A stretch of DNA of 64,000 bases from Marisediminitalea lipolytica (GCF_001758465.1 NZ_MJIC01000010.1:620001-684000); one strand, 5' to 3'; shown: positions 48,081 to 58,451, numbered from the stretch's first letter. Program-made: numbers and translations. Notes: generated by a model not told the origin, from the letters alone.

Positions 48081-50906
48081 ATGCAAGAAAGCGTGATGAA
48101 AGCGTGGTGGGACTCATCGCACATGGCTGGAGCCAATGCTGCCTATGTGGAAGCATTGTACGAAGCCTACCTTGACGACCCGCAAAGTGTCTCTGATTCC
48201 TGGCGCGATACATTTGACGCCTTACCCAAAGTCGATGGCGTGGAATTAGAAAGTAACCATAGTCTGATTAAGGACCAGTTCCGACAATTAGCATCTCTGG
48301 GTCCGTTGGCCCGTTGTAGCAGTGGGTCTGCCACAACAACCAGCAGTAACCAGTCAGATGAAAAGCAGGTTAAGGTTTTACAACTTATCAATGCCTATCG
48401 TTTCCGTGGTCACCAGCATGCCAACCTTGACCCATTAGGGTTATGGCAGCAGGAACGCGTCAGAGACCTTGAACTGTCGCATCACAATCTTTCCGAAACG
48501 GATTTTGATACAGTGTTTAACGTTGGTTCTTATGCCATCGGTAAAGAAACCATGCCTTTAGGCGAACTGTTTAAATCGTTAAACAGAACCTACTGTAGCT
48601 CAATCGGTGCAGAATACATGCACATTACCGATACCGAGCAAAAACGCTGGTTACAACAACGTATTGAATCAGTCGAAGCGCGTCCTGAATTAGACCGCGA
48701 TTCGAAAATCGATATTCTCAAAGGCCTGGTTGCAGCCGATGGTATGGAAAAATACCTGGGCTCTAAATTCCCGGGCGCCAAGCGTTTCTCACTGGAAGGT
48801 GGCGATGCGCTGATCCCAATGCTCAAAGGGCTTATCAAAGAAGCTGGTTCGCAAGGCACCAAAGAAGTGGTTGTGGGCATGGCTCACCGTGGTCGACTTA
48901 ACGTGCTGGTAAACGTACTGGGTAAAAACCCGTCGGTACTGTTTGATGAATTTGGTGGCAAGCACGACGAGTCGTTGGGGGCCGGTGACGTAAAATATCA
49001 CGCTGGTTATTCGTCTGACTTTGCTACACCAGGCGGTAACGTTCACCTGGCTTTGGCATTTAACCCGTCGCACCTTGAAATTGTAAACCCGGTGGTTATG
49101 GGCTCAGTTCGTGCCCGTCTTGACCGTCGCGAAAACAGTGCATTAAAGGTATTACCTGTGACCATCCACGGTGACTCGGCTATTGCCGGTCAGGGTGTGG
49201 TTCAGGAAACCTTTAACATGTCACAAACCCGTGGCTTTGCTGTGGGTGGTACCGTGCGTATCGTTATCAACAACCAGGTTGGTTTTACCACCTCGCGTAC
49301 CGATGACACCCGATCAACGCAATACTGTACTGACATCGCGAAAATGGTGCAGGCGCCTATTTTGCACGTTAATTCAGACGATCCTGAAGCGGTGCTGTTT
49401 GTTACCAAGCTGGCACTTGATTTCCGTAATAAATTTAAGCGCGACGTAGTGATTGATCTGGTTTGTTATCGCCGCCACGGTCACAACGAGTCGGATGAGC
49501 CGAATGCTACACAGCCGGTGATGTACCAGAAAATTAAGAAGCATCCGGTACCGCGTGAAATTTACGCAGATCAGCTGATTGCCGAAGGTGTACTGGGTAA
49601 ACAGGACGCCGACAAGCTGATTGAAGATTACCGGGCTGCTATGGACCACGGCGCCTGCGTGGTTGAAGAATGGCGACCAATGACCGAGCACTCGGTGGAT
49701 TGGCATCCATACCTTGGCCACGACTGGGATACACCGTATGACGGTAGTATCAGTCTTGAAGAGCTGAAATCATTGGGTGAGCGCCTGGTGACTTATCCCG
49801 ACAGTGTTAAATTACAGTCGCGGGTTAACAAAGTTTACACCGACCGTAAGTCAATGGTAGCCGGTGAGCGCGCGCTGGACTGGGGTATGGCAGAACTGCT
49901 TGCCTACGCGTCTATCGTAAAAGGCGGCACCAGCATTCGGATGACCGGTCAGGACTCTGGTCGTGGTACGTTCTTCCACCGCCACGCGGTGCTGCATAAC
50001 CAGACCGACGCGTCGACCTATATGCCACTGCAACACATCAGTGAAGATCAGGAAGCCATCGAAATCTACGATTCAGTGCTGTCTGAAGAAGCGGTTATGG
50101 CTTTTGAATACGGTTACGCTACTGCAGAGCCGACCTGCCTGACTATCTGGGAAGCCCAGTTTGGTGACTTTGCTAACGGTGCTCAGGTGGTATTCGACCA
50201 GTTCTTAAGTTCTGGTGAAGCCAAGTGGGGTCGTCTGTGCGGTCTTACCGTATTGTTACCACATGGTTACGAAGGGCAGGGGCCGGAGCACAGCTCAGCG
50301 CGTCTTGAACGCTTCCTGCAGCTTTGTGCTGACCATAACTGGCAGGTTTGTGTGCCGTCTACGCCAGCACAGGTGTTCAACATGATCCGTCGTCAGGTAG
50401 TGCGCCCAATGCGTAAACCGCTGATTGTCATGTCACCAAAATCATTACTGCGTCACCCAATGGCGGTATCAACGCTTGAAGAACTGTCGGAAGGTGTATT
50501 CCATAATGTCATCGGCGAAGTAGATGAACTGCCAGCCAAAGACGTTAAACGCGTGGTGATGTGTTCTGGTAAGGTGTATTACGATCTGTTGGATCAACGC
50601 CGTAAGAACGAACAAACCGATGTAGCCATTATCCGTCTGGAACAACTCTATCCGTTCCCGCAGGAAGAATGCGCTAAAATTGTGGCAGAATACAGCCACG
50701 TTAAAGATTGGGTTTGGTGTCAGGAAGAGCCGCAAAACCAGGGTGCCTGGTATTGTAGTCAACATCACTTCTGGCAAGTGATTCCAGATGGTGCCAAATT
50801 AACTTATGCCGGCCGTGCCGCTTCTGCGTCACCAGCTGTAGGCTATCTATCCGTACACAACCAGCAACAGAAAGCCCTGGTTGAAGACGCTCTCACGATA
50901 AAATAA
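48081..50906 (+). CDS. sucA: 2-oxoglutarate dehydrogenase E1 component SucA
   Basis: The thiamine-diphosphate-dependent E1 that decarboxylates 2-oxoglutarate and passes the succinyl group to the lipoyl arms of SucB. At 941 residues it has the family length. The N-terminal segment for E2 binding (MKAWWDSSHMAGANAAYVEALYEAY region), the thiamine region VVGMAHRGRLNVL, GDSAIAGQGVVQE and GHNESDEP are present. AAGGCAC precedes the ATG. Loss of the sdhB hairpin signal or read-through is needed if it has no own promoter. Confidence 0.97.
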   Translation: MQESVMKAWWDSSHMAGANAAYVEALYEAYLDDPQSVSDSWRDTFDALPKVDGVELESNHSLIKDQFRQLASLGPLARCSSGSATTTSSNQSDEKQVKVLQLINAYRFRGHQHANLDPLGLWQQERVRDLELSHHNLSETDFDTVFNVGSYAIGKETMPLGELFKSLNRTYCSSIGAEYMHITDTEQKRWLQQRIESVEARPELDRDSKIDILKGLVAADGMEKYLGSKFPGAKRFSLEGGDALIPMLKGLIKEAGSQGTKEVVVGMAHRGRLNVLVNVLGKNPSVLFDEFGGKHDESLGAGDVKYHAGYSSDFATPGGNVHLALAFNPSHLEIVNPVVMGSVRARLDRRENSALKVLPVTIHGDSAIAGQGVVQETFNMSQTRGFAVGGTVRIVINNQVGFTTSRTDDTRSTQYCTDIAKMVQAPILHVNSDDPEAVLFVTKLALDFRNKFKRDVVIDLVCYRRHGHNESDEPNATQPVMYQKIKKHPVPREIYADQLIAEGVLGKQDADKLIEDYRAAMDHGACVVEEWRPMTEHSVDWHPYLGHDWDTPYDGSISLEELKSLGERLVTYPDSVKLQSRVNKVYTDRKSMVAGERALDWGMAELLAYASIVKGGTSIRMTGQDSGRGTFFHRHAVLHNQTDASTYMPLQHISEDQEAIEIYDSVLSEEAVMAFEYGYATAEPTCLTIWEAQFGDFANGAQVVFDQFLSSGEAKWGRLCGLTVLLPHGYEGQGPEHSSARLERFLQLCADHNWQVCVPSTPAQVFNMIRRQVVRPMRKPLIVMSPKSLLRHPMAVSTLEELSEGVFHNVIGEVDELPAKDVKRVVMCSGKVYYDLLDQRRKNEQTDVAIIRLEQLYPFPQEECAKIVAEYSHVKDWVWCQEEPQNQGAWYCSQHHFWQVIPDGAKLTYAGRAASASPAVGYLSVHNQQQKALVEDALTIK

Positions 50907-50915
50907 GGAACAGAG

Positions 50916-52412
50916 ATGACTATTGAGATAAAAGTTCCGGTTCTACCCGAGTCAGTTGCCGACGCCACGATTGCAACCTGGCACGTAAAGGCCGGGGATA
51001 GTGTAAAACGCGACCAGAACCTGGTAGACATTGAAACTGATAAGGTAGTGCTTGAAGTAGTAGCGCCTGCAGATGGTGTTATCGGTGAGATTATCGATGA
51101 AGAGGGTGCAACTGTACTTGGTGAACAAGTGATTGCTAAACTTGAAGAAGGTGGTGCAGCTGCGTCTGCTCCAGCTGCTGAAAGAGCACCAGCACCTGCC
51201 AAAGAAGAAGCGCCAGCGGCACAAGCCAGTGGCGAAACTGTTGACATTAAAGTACCGGTTCTGCCTGAATCGGTAGCTGACGCTACCATTGCAACCTGGC
51301 ATGTGGCGCCAGGCGAAAAAGTTAGCCGTGACCAGAACCTGGTTGATATCGAAACCGATAAAGTGGTGCTGGAAGTTGTTGCGCCTGCTGATGGTTCACT
51401 GGCCGAGATTCTGGCTGACGAAGGCACCACCGTAACTGCGGAAGAAGTAATTGCTAAATTTGTCGAAGGTGCCGGTGCTGCCGCTGCACCAGCAGCTGCT
51501 GCCGAAGCGGACAGCAGCGAAGACAGTGATGCGTTAAGCCCGTCAGTGCGTCGTTTACTGGCAGAAAAAGGCGTTGATCCGGCAAAAGTAAAAGGTTCTG
51601 GTAAAAACGGTCGAATCACCAAAGAAGATGTTGAGCAATATCTGAAAGGTGGCAGTGCACCAGCAGCAGCGAGTGCGCCAGCGGCAGAAGCACCAGCAGT
51701 ACCTGCGGGTGAGCGTAGCGAAAAACGTGTTCCTATGACACGCCTGCGCAAAACCATCGCTAACCGCCTGCTGGAAGCTAAAAACTCTACTGCAATGCTA
51801 ACGACCTTCAACGAAGTTAACATGAAGCCAATTATGGATCTGCGTAAGCAGTACCAGGATAGCTTTGAGAAGCGTCACGGCATTCGCCTTGGTTTCATGT
51901 CTTTCTACGTGAAAGCGGTAACTGAAGCACTGAAGCGTTTCCCTGAAGTGAATGCGTCTCTGGACGGTGATGACATCGTTTATCACAACTACTTTGATAT
52001 CTCTATTGCGGTGTCAACTCCGCGTGGTCTGGTTACCCCGGTACTTAAAGATTCAGATACCCTGGGTATGGCCGGTATCGAAAAGGGTATCAAGGAACTG
52101 GCTATCAAGGGCCGTGACGGCAAACTGTCTATGGCAGAGCTGCAAGGTGGTAACTTCACCATCACCAACGGTGGTGTGTTTGGTTCACTGATGTCAACGC
52201 CAATTATTAACCCACCACAAAGCGCAATTCTGGGTATGCATAAAATCCAGGATCGCCCAATGGCGGTTAACGGCAAAGTTGAAATTTTACCAATGATGTA
52301 TCTGGCACTGTCTTATGACCACCGGATCATTGATGGCAAAGAATCGGTTGGCTTCCTGGTCACCGTTAAAGAAATGCTGGAAGATCCAACACGTCTGCTA
52401 CTGGATGTGTAA
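50916..52412 (+). CDS. sucB: 2-oxoglutarate dehydrogenase E2 component SucB with two lipoyl domains
   Basis: Dihydrolipoyl succinyltransferase, the core of the 2-oxoglutarate dehydrogenase complex. This 498-residue form has two lipoyl domains (residues 3-78 and 109-184), each with the lipoylated Lys in [11 protein letters not shown] (Lys43, Lys149), then an Ala/Pro-rich linker, a peripheral-subunit binding domain (residues 207-244) for E1/E3, and the catalytic domain (from about 268) with SYDHRIIDG near the C-terminus. E. coli SucB has one lipoyl domain and about 405 residues. The two domains are almost identical in protein but differ at many third positions, so the duplication is old. E3 (lpd) is not in this operon. 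Confidence 0.96.
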   Translation: MTIEIKVPVLPESVADATIATWHVKAGDSVKRDQNLVDIETDKVVLEVVAPADGVIGEIIDEEGATVLGEQVIAKLEEGGAAASAPAAERAPAPAKEEAPAAQASGETVDIKVPVLPESVADATIATWHVAPGEKVSRDQNLVDIETDKVVLEVVAPADGSLAEILADEGTTVTAEEVIAKFVEGAGAAAAPAAAAEADSSEDSDALSPSVRRLLAEKGVDPAKVKGSGKNGRITKEDVEQYLKGGSAPAAASAPAAEAPAVPAGERSEKRVPMTRLRKTIANRLLEAKNSTAMLTTFNEVNMKPIMDLRKQYQDSFEKRHGIRLGFMSFYVKAVTEALKRFPEVNASLDGDDIVYHNYFDISIAVSTPRGLVTPVLKDSDTLGMAGIEKGIKELAIKGRDGKLSMAELQGGNFTITNGGVFGSLMSTPIINPPQSAILGMHKIQDRPMAVNGKVEILPMMYLALSYDHRIIDGKESVGFLVTVKEMLEDPTRLLLDV

Positions 52413-52435
52413 GACTTTCGTAGCATAACTATGAG

Positions 52436-52463
52436 TATGGATGATACTCATGTATCATCCATA
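52436..52463 (+). repeat. Perfect 12-bp hairpin in the sucB-sucC spacer
   Basis: TATGGATGATAC (52436-52447) and GTATCATCCATA (52452-52463) pair perfectly around TCAT. No T-run follows. It is 24 bases after the sucB stop in a 139-base gap, the largest within sucABCD. An mRNA stabiliser, processing site or dispersed palindromic element would all fit. Confidence 0.7.
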
Positions 52464-52551
52464 TTTGCTGGTATTTGGGGACGGATACCAGTTGGGAATT
52501 AGTCGAGCCAAATAATGGCTTTCGTTTAAATAAAAATCGGATAGAAACACC

Positions 52552-53718
52552 ATGAATTTGCATGAATACCAAGGTAAGCAGCTATTCAAAGAATATGGCT
52601 TACCTGTTTCTGAAGGATACGCATCAGATACTCCTCAAGGTGCAGTTGAAGCTGCTGACCGTATTGGCGGGAGTGAATGGGTTGTTAAGTGTCAGGTCCA
52701 CGCGGGTGGCCGTGGTAAAGCTGGCGGTGTTAAGCTGGTAAAAACAAAAGACGAGATTCGTGCTTTTGCTGAAAATTGGTTAGGCAAAAACCTGGTGACC
52801 TTCCAGACTGACGAAAACGGTCAGCCTGTAAGCAAGATCTTAGTTGAATCTTGTACAGATATCGCAAACGAGTTGTATTTAGGTGCAGTAGTTGACCGTG
52901 GCACTCGCCGCGTTGTTTTCATGGCATCTACTGAAGGCGGTGTTGAAATTGAAACCGTTGCCGAAGAAACTCCAGAAAAAATTCTGAAAGCTGAAATCGA
53001 CCCAATCGTTGGTCCTCAGCCTTATCAAGCGCGTGAAATGGCGTTTGCTCTGGGTCTGCAAGGCGTTCAAATCAAACAGTTCGTACAGATCTTCATGGGT
53101 CTGGCGAAAATGTTCGAAGACCTTGACCTGGCGTTAATCGAAATTAACCCTCTGGTTATTAAAGCAGATGGTAACCTGCACTGTCTGGACGCTAAATTAG
53201 GCGTAGACAGTAACGCCATGTATCGTCAGCCTAAACTGAAGGACATGAAAGATCCTTCACAGGAAGACGCCCGTGAAGCACACGCTGCACAGTTTGAACT
53301 GAACTATGTTGCGCTGGACGGAAACGTTGGTTGTATGGTTAACGGTGCGGGTCTGGCCATGGGTACCATGGATATCGTAAACCTGCACGGCGGTAAGCCT
53401 GCAAACTTCCTGGATGTTGGTGGCGGCGCGACGAAAGAGCGTGTTGCAGAAGCATTCAAAATCATTCTGTCTGACGACAACGTTAAAGCCGTACTGGTTA
53501 ACATCTTCGGTGGTATCGTACGTTGTGACATGATTGCTGAAGGTATTATCGGCGCGGTTAAAGAAGTTGGCGTTGAAGTACCAGTAGTTGTACGTCTTGA
53601 AGGTACTAATGCAGAACTGGGCCGTGAAGTACTGGCTAGCTCTGAATTGGATATCATCGCTGCAGAGTCATTAACTGATGCAGCAGAAAAAGTTGTTGCA
53701 GCTGCGGAGGGCAAATAA
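52552..53718 (+). CDS. sucC: Succinyl-CoA synthetase beta subunit SucC
   Basis: With SucD, makes ATP (or GTP) and succinate from succinyl-CoA. The 388-residue product has the ATP-grasp domain ([35 protein letters not shown]) and the C-terminal CoA-ligase domain ([32 protein letters not shown]). Same length as the E. coli protein. It shares a base with sucD (TAATG). Confidence 0.97.
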   Translation: MNLHEYQGKQLFKEYGLPVSEGYASDTPQGAVEAADRIGGSEWVVKCQVHAGGRGKAGGVKLVKTKDEIRAFAENWLGKNLVTFQTDENGQPVSKILVESCTDIANELYLGAVVDRGTRRVVFMASTEGGVEIETVAEETPEKILKAEIDPIVGPQPYQAREMAFALGLQGVQIKQFVQIFMGLAKMFEDLDLALIEINPLVIKADGNLHCLDAKLGVDSNAMYRQPKLKDMKDPSQEDAREAHAAQFELNYVALDGNVGCMVNGAGLAMGTMDIVNLHGGKPANFLDVGGGATKERVAEAFKIILSDDNVKAVLVNIFGGIVRCDMIAEGIIGAVKEVGVEVPVVVRLEGTNAELGREVLASSELDIIAAESLTDAAEKVVAAAEGK

Positions 53719-54590
53719 TGTCAGTTTTGATCGGTAAAGATACTAAAGTTATCTGTCAGGGTTTCACTGGCGGTCAGGGTACTTTCCACTCTGAACAAGC
53801 CATTGCCTACGGTACGCAAATGGTTGGTGGTGTTACGCCTGGTAAAGGTGGTACTGAGCACTTAGGTCTGCCAGTATTCAACACCGTTCGTGAAGCGGTT
53901 GAAGCAACTGGTGCAACAGCATCAGTAATCTATGTTCCAGCACCTTTCTGTAAAGACTCTATCGTTGAAGCAGTTGATGCGGGTATCGAATTAGTGGTTT
54001 GTATCACTGAAGGTATTCCTACGCTGGATATGCTTTACGTTAAAGAATATGTAAACGCTAAAGGCGCGCGCATGATTGGTCCAAACTGTCCGGGTGTCAT
54101 CACTCCGGGTGAGTGTAAGATTGGTATCATGCCTGGCCACATCCACAAGCCTGGTAAAGTAGGTATCGTTTCTCGCTCTGGTACACTGACGTACGAAGCG
54201 GTTAAACAAACTACTGACGAAGGTTTTGGTCAGTCTACCTGTGTTGGTATTGGTGGTGACCCAATCCCAGGTTCTAACTTCATCGATATCCTGAAGTTGT
54301 TCCAGGACGACCCACAAACCGAAGCGATCGTAATGATCGGTGAAATCGGTGGTACTGCAGAAGAAGAAGCGGCTGCGTTTATCAAAGAAAACGTAACTAA
54401 GCCAGTTGTTTCTTACATCGCGGGTGTTACTGCGCCTCCGGGTAAACGTATGGGTCACGCTGGTGCGATTATCGCTGGCGGTAAAGGTACTGCAGATGAG
54501 AAATTTGCAGCCCTGGAAGCAGCAGGCGTTAAGACTGTTCGCTCTCTGGCCGATATCGGTAAAGCGCTGCGCGAGCAAACTGGCTGGTAA
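53718..54590 (+). CDS. sucD: Succinyl-CoA synthetase alpha subunit SucD
   Basis: The 290-residue subunit that binds CoA and carries the phosphohistidine. The CoA-binding fold is N-terminal ([26 protein letters not shown]), with [21 protein letters not shown] in the middle and the catalytic His in [14 protein letters not shown]. It ends the TCA operon; a strong terminator follows. Confidence 0.97.
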   Translation: MSVLIGKDTKVICQGFTGGQGTFHSEQAIAYGTQMVGGVTPGKGGTEHLGLPVFNTVREAVEATGATASVIYVPAPFCKDSIVEAVDAGIELVVCITEGIPTLDMLYVKEYVNAKGARMIGPNCPGVITPGECKIGIMPGHIHKPGKVGIVSRSGTLTYEAVKQTTDEGFGQSTCVGIGGDPIPGSNFIDILKLFQDDPQTEAIVMIGEIGGTAEEEAAAFIKENVTKPVVSYIAGVTAPPGKRMGHAGAIIAGGKGTADEKFAALEAAGVKTVRSLADIGKALREQTGW

Positions 54591-54615
54591 TTAAAGCTGT
54601 CAGTAAGCTAATCAG

Positions 54616-54642
54616 AAAAAGCCCGCACTTGCGGGCTTTTTT
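54616..54642 (+). terminator. Rho-independent terminator of the sdh-suc operon
   Basis: AAAAAGCCCGC pairs with GCGGGCTTTTT around ACTT, followed by further T. It lies 26 bases after sucD and, with A/T runs on both sides, can also stop the opposing EEP transcript. A second small hairpin (AGCGAC-ATA-GTCGCT, 54666-54680) lies between it and that gene. Confidence 0.93.
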
Positions 54643-54713
54643 AATGGTAACGAACAGCAACTAGTAGCGACATAGTCGCTCGTTTCGCTCTATCATACTA
54701 GTGTAGCCATGCC

Positions 54714-55418
54714 TTAACCGCTGGTTTTAAACTCAACCATCACCGGTATGTGGTCTGAGTAATGGCGGTACGCCTGTTCCTTTATACGATGACTAAGTAC
54801 AACGTCCAGCGCCTCATTTACCCATAACCGATCTAATTTAAGCAGTGGCCACTGGCTGGGAAAGGTTTTTCCGGTTTTAAGCTGGGTAAAATCCTTATCC
54901 AGTCGTTTAAACAATTGCGTATTAAGCCACCATTCATTCATGTCGCCGCCTAAACACACAGGCATAGGGTAGCGACTGAGAAAGTCCTGCATAATGGCGT
55001 GGATGCGCTTTGCCTGAAATTTGCGTTCGGCTTTTTTTAGCCCCATGTGGGCGTTAAACAGACTTATTTGTTGGTCTTTAACCGCTACGACAACATGCTG
55101 AAGCGTTCTCGGCTCTCTGCCTGGTGCGCTGATATCAAATTGTTCACGATGTAAAACCGGATGTCTTGTCAGGATAGCATTACCATACCAACCTGACTTT
55201 GTGGTTTTCGTTGGTGCTTCTATCATTTCATACAAACCATCAACACAGATTGCTGCAATGTCATCATGGATTGACCGGTTTTCACTACGGGTGTCCATTT
55301 CCTGTAGTAGCACAAAGTCTGCGTTACGGGAGGCCAGGAACTGGCCTATCCGCTGGTAGTCCTGAATACCATCGCGCCCGACACCGCTGTGAATGTTGTA
55401 GGAGATTAAGCGATACAT
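54714..55418 (-). CDS. Endonuclease/exonuclease/phosphatase (EEP) family protein
   Basis: A 234-residue member of the DNase I-like EEP superfamily. SYNIHSGVGRDG near the start, LLQEMDTR with the metal-binding Glu, NAHMGLKKAERKFQ with the catalytic-site Asn/His, GGDMNE and the C-terminal YSDHIPVMVEF with the Asp-His pair are all in place. It resembles E. coli YbhP, which is encoded beside cardiolipin synthase B (ybhO/clsB). Here it overlaps the PLD-VTT gene by 13 bases, so the two are translationally coupled. Phosphodiester lipid or nucleotide cleavage is inferred; the true substrate is unknown. Confidence 0.88.
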   Translation of the reverse strand: MYRLISYNIHSGVGRDGIQDYQRIGQFLASRNADFVLLQEMDTRSENRSIHDDIAAICVDGLYEMIEAPTKTTKSGWYGNAILTRHPVLHREQFDISAPGREPRTLQHVVVAVKDQQISLFNAHMGLKKAERKFQAKRIHAIMQDFLSRYPMPVCLGGDMNEWWLNTQLFKRLDKDFTQLKTGKTFPSQWPLLKLDRLWVNEALDVVLSHRIKEQAYRHYSDHIPVMVEFKTSG

Positions 55419-57604
55419 TCTTCTGAATCTTCCTCATTTGATTGTGCGTCTGTCTGTAGCTTGCGAGCCTGATACATCTTGGCTATTTTCTGTGAACCAA
55501 TAATCATTGCCAGCCAGAAAACGAGTCCAGCAACCAGATAAGTTACTGTTTCAGTGGATGGGTTTTTAAAGATCTGCATGATTGAATCACCTACCAGCCC
55601 CTTGGCTATCATTTGTGGAAACATACCAAGAAAAGTACCAATTAAGAACTGTACGACGGTAATGGACGAAATACCGGCTACCAGGTTAACCAGGCTAAAA
55701 GGCGCTATAGGCAGCATTCGGATGGCTGCTACACCAATAATGCCGCTTTGTTTGAGTTTCTCATCAACCGCTTCTACCTTTGGTCCGCCTAATTTACGCA
55801 GGCCGGCGTTACCCAGCAACTTACCCAGTAAAAAGGTGGTGCCAGCGCTAAGCAGTGCGCCCACAATGCCATAAATCGGGCCCCATATCGGGCCAAATAT
55901 AGCGGCTACTGCTAACGACAGGACTGTGACCGGGAAGAACAATAAACCACCTACCAGATACACCAGCAGTACCGTTGGCAGGGCAAAGTAAGTGCCGCGG
56001 CTTTCTTCTAAAAATGCCTGAATGCGATCGCCGTCTAACCATGGCACGGTATTACTGATTAAAATTAAAGCGCCGGCAATTAAACCGACAATCAGGACGC
56101 CAAGGGCGATCATGATGGTTCGGCGACGTGGATTGGTGATGGCAGAAAATTTTCCGTGCAGATCGGGGATAGCCGGGCCTAAAGGTTCTTCAGGGTCAGA
56201 AATGCTACGAAAAACATTGGTTTCAGAAGCGCTGGTGAACTCGCTGTCGTCGATTTCGGTCAGCACGTAACCATGAGCCAGTTGTTTATCCATAAGCGCT
56301 TCTACCGGCGATTCACTTTCTATCAGCGGTTGTACCGCATCGGTTTTGCGTCCAGTGTGTTCTGCCAGCAAGTCATTGCGGATAAACTCAATACAGCGCT
56401 GATTTTCTTCGGAATCGCCATGGAAAATCAGGTCAACTTCCGTATCCAGGGTCATAGATCGGTTGCTTAAGTTGGAAGAACCAATCACCAGATACTGATT
56501 GTCTATTGTCATGACTTTAGAGTGGATGCGCTTATAGGCCGTTTTACCTTGTTGGTCGCGTATTGAGGAATAGGTCATCATAATGCGACTGCTGTCGACA
56601 CCGTCTTCTACGATATCCTTAAAGGTGATACGACTCGCCCAGTAGGCCTCCGACTCAAACAGGCCCTGAGGCTCGTATGAACTGACAATAACCACGTGCA
56701 GATCAGGACACGCTTTCATCCGCTCGTTAATTGCTCTGGCAATTTCCTCACGAGTAGCAAACTGGTTTTCGATATAGATAAAGTGCTCAGCCTGACCAAT
56801 GAGATCGATCAACATGTTGCGCACTTCCTGCACCAGCTCGGTGTCTTCCATTGCCGGAATGGTTCGGGCGATGGCACAAGGGGCATTGGTAAAACAGGGT
56901 TTAACCCCCTCGGGCCAGCAGTCAGGTAGTTTATCTGTTGCGGACTCTGCATCCGGGATGGTTTCAATAGGCTGTTCGGCAATCCGGTTCCAGCGCCAGT
57001 GAGCCAGTTCAGTAAAATGCTTTACCAGTGGTCCACTGGAAACCAGCTGAACATCGTGAAAAGGGCCATATTCCTGCTCGTCGGGCCCGTTTCTGCCGGG
57101 CTCATCGATTTTATGTTCACGGGTGTCCCAGCGATGCAGAGCTACGTCCATGCCACCTGAAAACACCACCTCATTATCGACGATAACAATTTTCTGGTGT
57201 TGTGAGCCTCCCATGGGAATCGAATCATCCAGCAGGGCGTGTACATTGTCTGGTGTTTTGTCCTGCCACACTTCCAGTGCCCACATTTCACGCTGATCAA
57301 AAAAAGCAAAAGACGAATCCCAGCGTAGCAAATAAATTTTGATATCCGGGTTTTGCTCGGCTTTCCACTGGATCAGCTCACCGATCTGAGAAGGGGCCTC
57401 GGCTCGCTCTTCTTCTTCGCCGTGCAGTAACCGAATGCGGCTGTCAATGTCCCAGCCGACGATAATAATTTGCTTTTGTGCCTTACAGATACTTGAGTGC
57501 AATGCGCGATAGTAATTGGCACAGTCGATTAATGGACTGGAATAAGTTGCCTGGGTTTCTTTCCAACAGTTTTTGTTCTGCTCAAATATAGGTTGCCTGG
57601 TCAT
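55406..57604 (-). CDS. Phospholipase D - VTT (SNARE-associated/DedA-like) fusion protein
   Basis: A 732-residue protein. Residues about 20-415 form a two-motif phospholipase D/cardiolipin-synthase-like domain: HQKIVIVDNEVVFSGG (His136, Lys138, Asp143) and HSKVMTIDNQYLVIGSSN (His361, Lys363, Asp368). Residues about 500-715 are a VTT/DedA-type membrane domain of about six helices, with FPVTVLSLAVAAIFGPIWG and GALLSAGTTFLLGKLLG. The enzyme could make or cut phospholipid diesters at the membrane, with the VTT part moving or presenting lipid, as some VTT proteins act as lipid scramblases or flippases; this is inference. The upstream gene in its operon is this one; the EEP gene follows. AGAGG lies six bases before the ATG. 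Confidence 0.9.
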   Translation of the reverse strand: MTRQPIFEQNKNCWKETQATYSSPLIDCANYYRALHSSICKAQKQIIIVGWDIDSRIRLLHGEEEERAEAPSQIGELIQWKAEQNPDIKIYLLRWDSSFAFFDQREMWALEVWQDKTPDNVHALLDDSIPMGGSQHQKIVIVDNEVVFSGGMDVALHRWDTREHKIDEPGRNGPDEQEYGPFHDVQLVSSGPLVKHFTELAHWRWNRIAEQPIETIPDAESATDKLPDCWPEGVKPCFTNAPCAIARTIPAMEDTELVQEVRNMLIDLIGQAEHFIYIENQFATREEIARAINERMKACPDLHVVIVSSYEPQGLFESEAYWASRITFKDIVEDGVDSSRIMMTYSSIRDQQGKTAYKRIHSKVMTIDNQYLVIGSSNLSNRSMTLDTEVDLIFHGDSEENQRCIEFIRNDLLAEHTGRKTDAVQPLIESESPVEALMDKQLAHGYVLTEIDDSEFTSASETNVFRSISDPEEPLGPAIPDLHGKFSAITNPRRRTIMIALGVLIVGLIAGALILISNTVPWLDGDRIQAFLEESRGTYFALPTVLLVYLVGGLLFFPVTVLSLAVAAIFGPIWGPIYGIVGALLSAGTTFLLGKLLGNAGLRKLGGPKVEAVDEKLKQSGIIGVAAIRMLPIAPFSLVNLVAGISSITVVQFLIGTFLGMFPQMIAKGLVGDSIMQIFKNPSTETVTYLVAGLVFWLAMIIGSQKIAKMYQARKLQTDAQSNEEDSEECIA

Positions 57605-57950
57605 AGTAAGCCTCTGTTTACTTGTATCCTTGCTCGATGAACGGTTGTTGCTGTTGTTCAGTCAGTTAATATCAGGACCGGTTATACTTTGTGTTTGTCT
57701 TCCGTAGACATTTGCACGAATCATACCGTTGTCAATTTCATCTGAGTTTATGGCAAGTTGCTGATATTTAGACTTAATTTTGGCTGTTGAAATGTGGTTG
57801 TCCGAAGCAAAAGGGCGTTACAGGCAAATATTTCCGGCTTGATTGTAGGATTTGCCCGCTGGCTTAGTGGCACCAGCTAAACCAGGTTAATTGTGTTGTT
57901 ATCTGTCAGGAACTGACTACAATGCCTACATTTTGGCGGGGAATGACCAT
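57605..57950. promoter_or_regulatory. Divergent spacer between PLD-VTT and SpoU genes
   Basis: A 346-base spacer without a gene. For the plus-strand methyltransferase, TTGTTA (57896-57901), 16 bases and TACAAT (57918-57923) form a plausible promoter 27 bases before the start. GCTGG and CCAGC around 57858-57877 can form a weak hairpin. I see no clear promoter for the minus-strand gene. Confidence 0.4.
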
Positions 57951-58451
57951 ATGTACAGCGCAGTAACCATAGGATTGCAAAACCCAAAAACTGCTACTAA
58001 TGTGGCGAGTATTTTACGTGCAGCAGGGTGTTTTGGTGTCAGTAGTGTATTTTATACCGGGCAGCGGTTTCGCCATGCTAAAGAGTTTCATGCCGACACT
58101 AAGTCCTTTCACCGCACCATTCCCACCGTTGGGGTAGATGATCTCTCTGCGGCTATTCCGAAAGGGGCAACGATAGTGGGGGTCGAGCTGGTTGAGGGAG
58201 CAACACCATTACCGGTGTTTGAGCATCCGCACAATGCTTACTATATGTTTGGCCCGGAAGACGGCAGCCTGGACGCTGCGCTGGTAGATTTGTGCGATCA
58301 TGTGGTTTATATCCCCACGGCTAACAGTCTTAATCTGGCCGCCACGGTTAACGTCTTATTATATGATCGTATGGCTAAACGAGACTATGATGATTCTGTC
58401 GAGCTTATACGCCAAAGCAGGGACACCAATAATCGCCTTACGCTTCGGTGA
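57951..58451 (+). CDS. SpoU/TrmH-family RNA methyltransferase
   Basis: A 166-residue 2'-O-methyltransferase with the knotted SPOUT fold and little else. NPKTATNVASILRAAGCFG is the N-terminal family motif, MFGPEDGSLDAAL the second and VYIPTANSLNLAATVNVLLYD the third, with the conserved Asn, Glu and Ser-x-Asn-x-x. It lacks the N-terminal substrate-binding domain of RlmB or TrmH, and the target RNA is unknown. ATG at 57951 follows GGGGA. Its last 14 bases overlap the convergent Amt-GGDEF-EAL gene. Confidence 0.88.
   Translation: MYSAVTIGLQNPKTATNVASILRAAGCFGVSSVFYTGQRFRHAKEFHADTKSFHRTIPTVGVDDLSAAIPKGATIVGVELVEGATPLPVFEHPHNAYYMFGPEDGSLDAALVDLCDHVVYIPTANSLNLAATVNVLLYDRMAKRDYDDSVELIRQSRDTNNRLTLR

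Noticed and set aside
50843..51823. A 326-codon open frame antisense to sucB, rich in Ala and Ser
   Set aside because: It mirrors the Ala/Pro-rich linkers and repeated lipoyl domains of sucB. No ribosome site or protein-like domain structure.
53991..54578. Open frame of 195 codons antisense to sucD
   Set aside because: Shadow of a highly conserved gene with strong codon bias.
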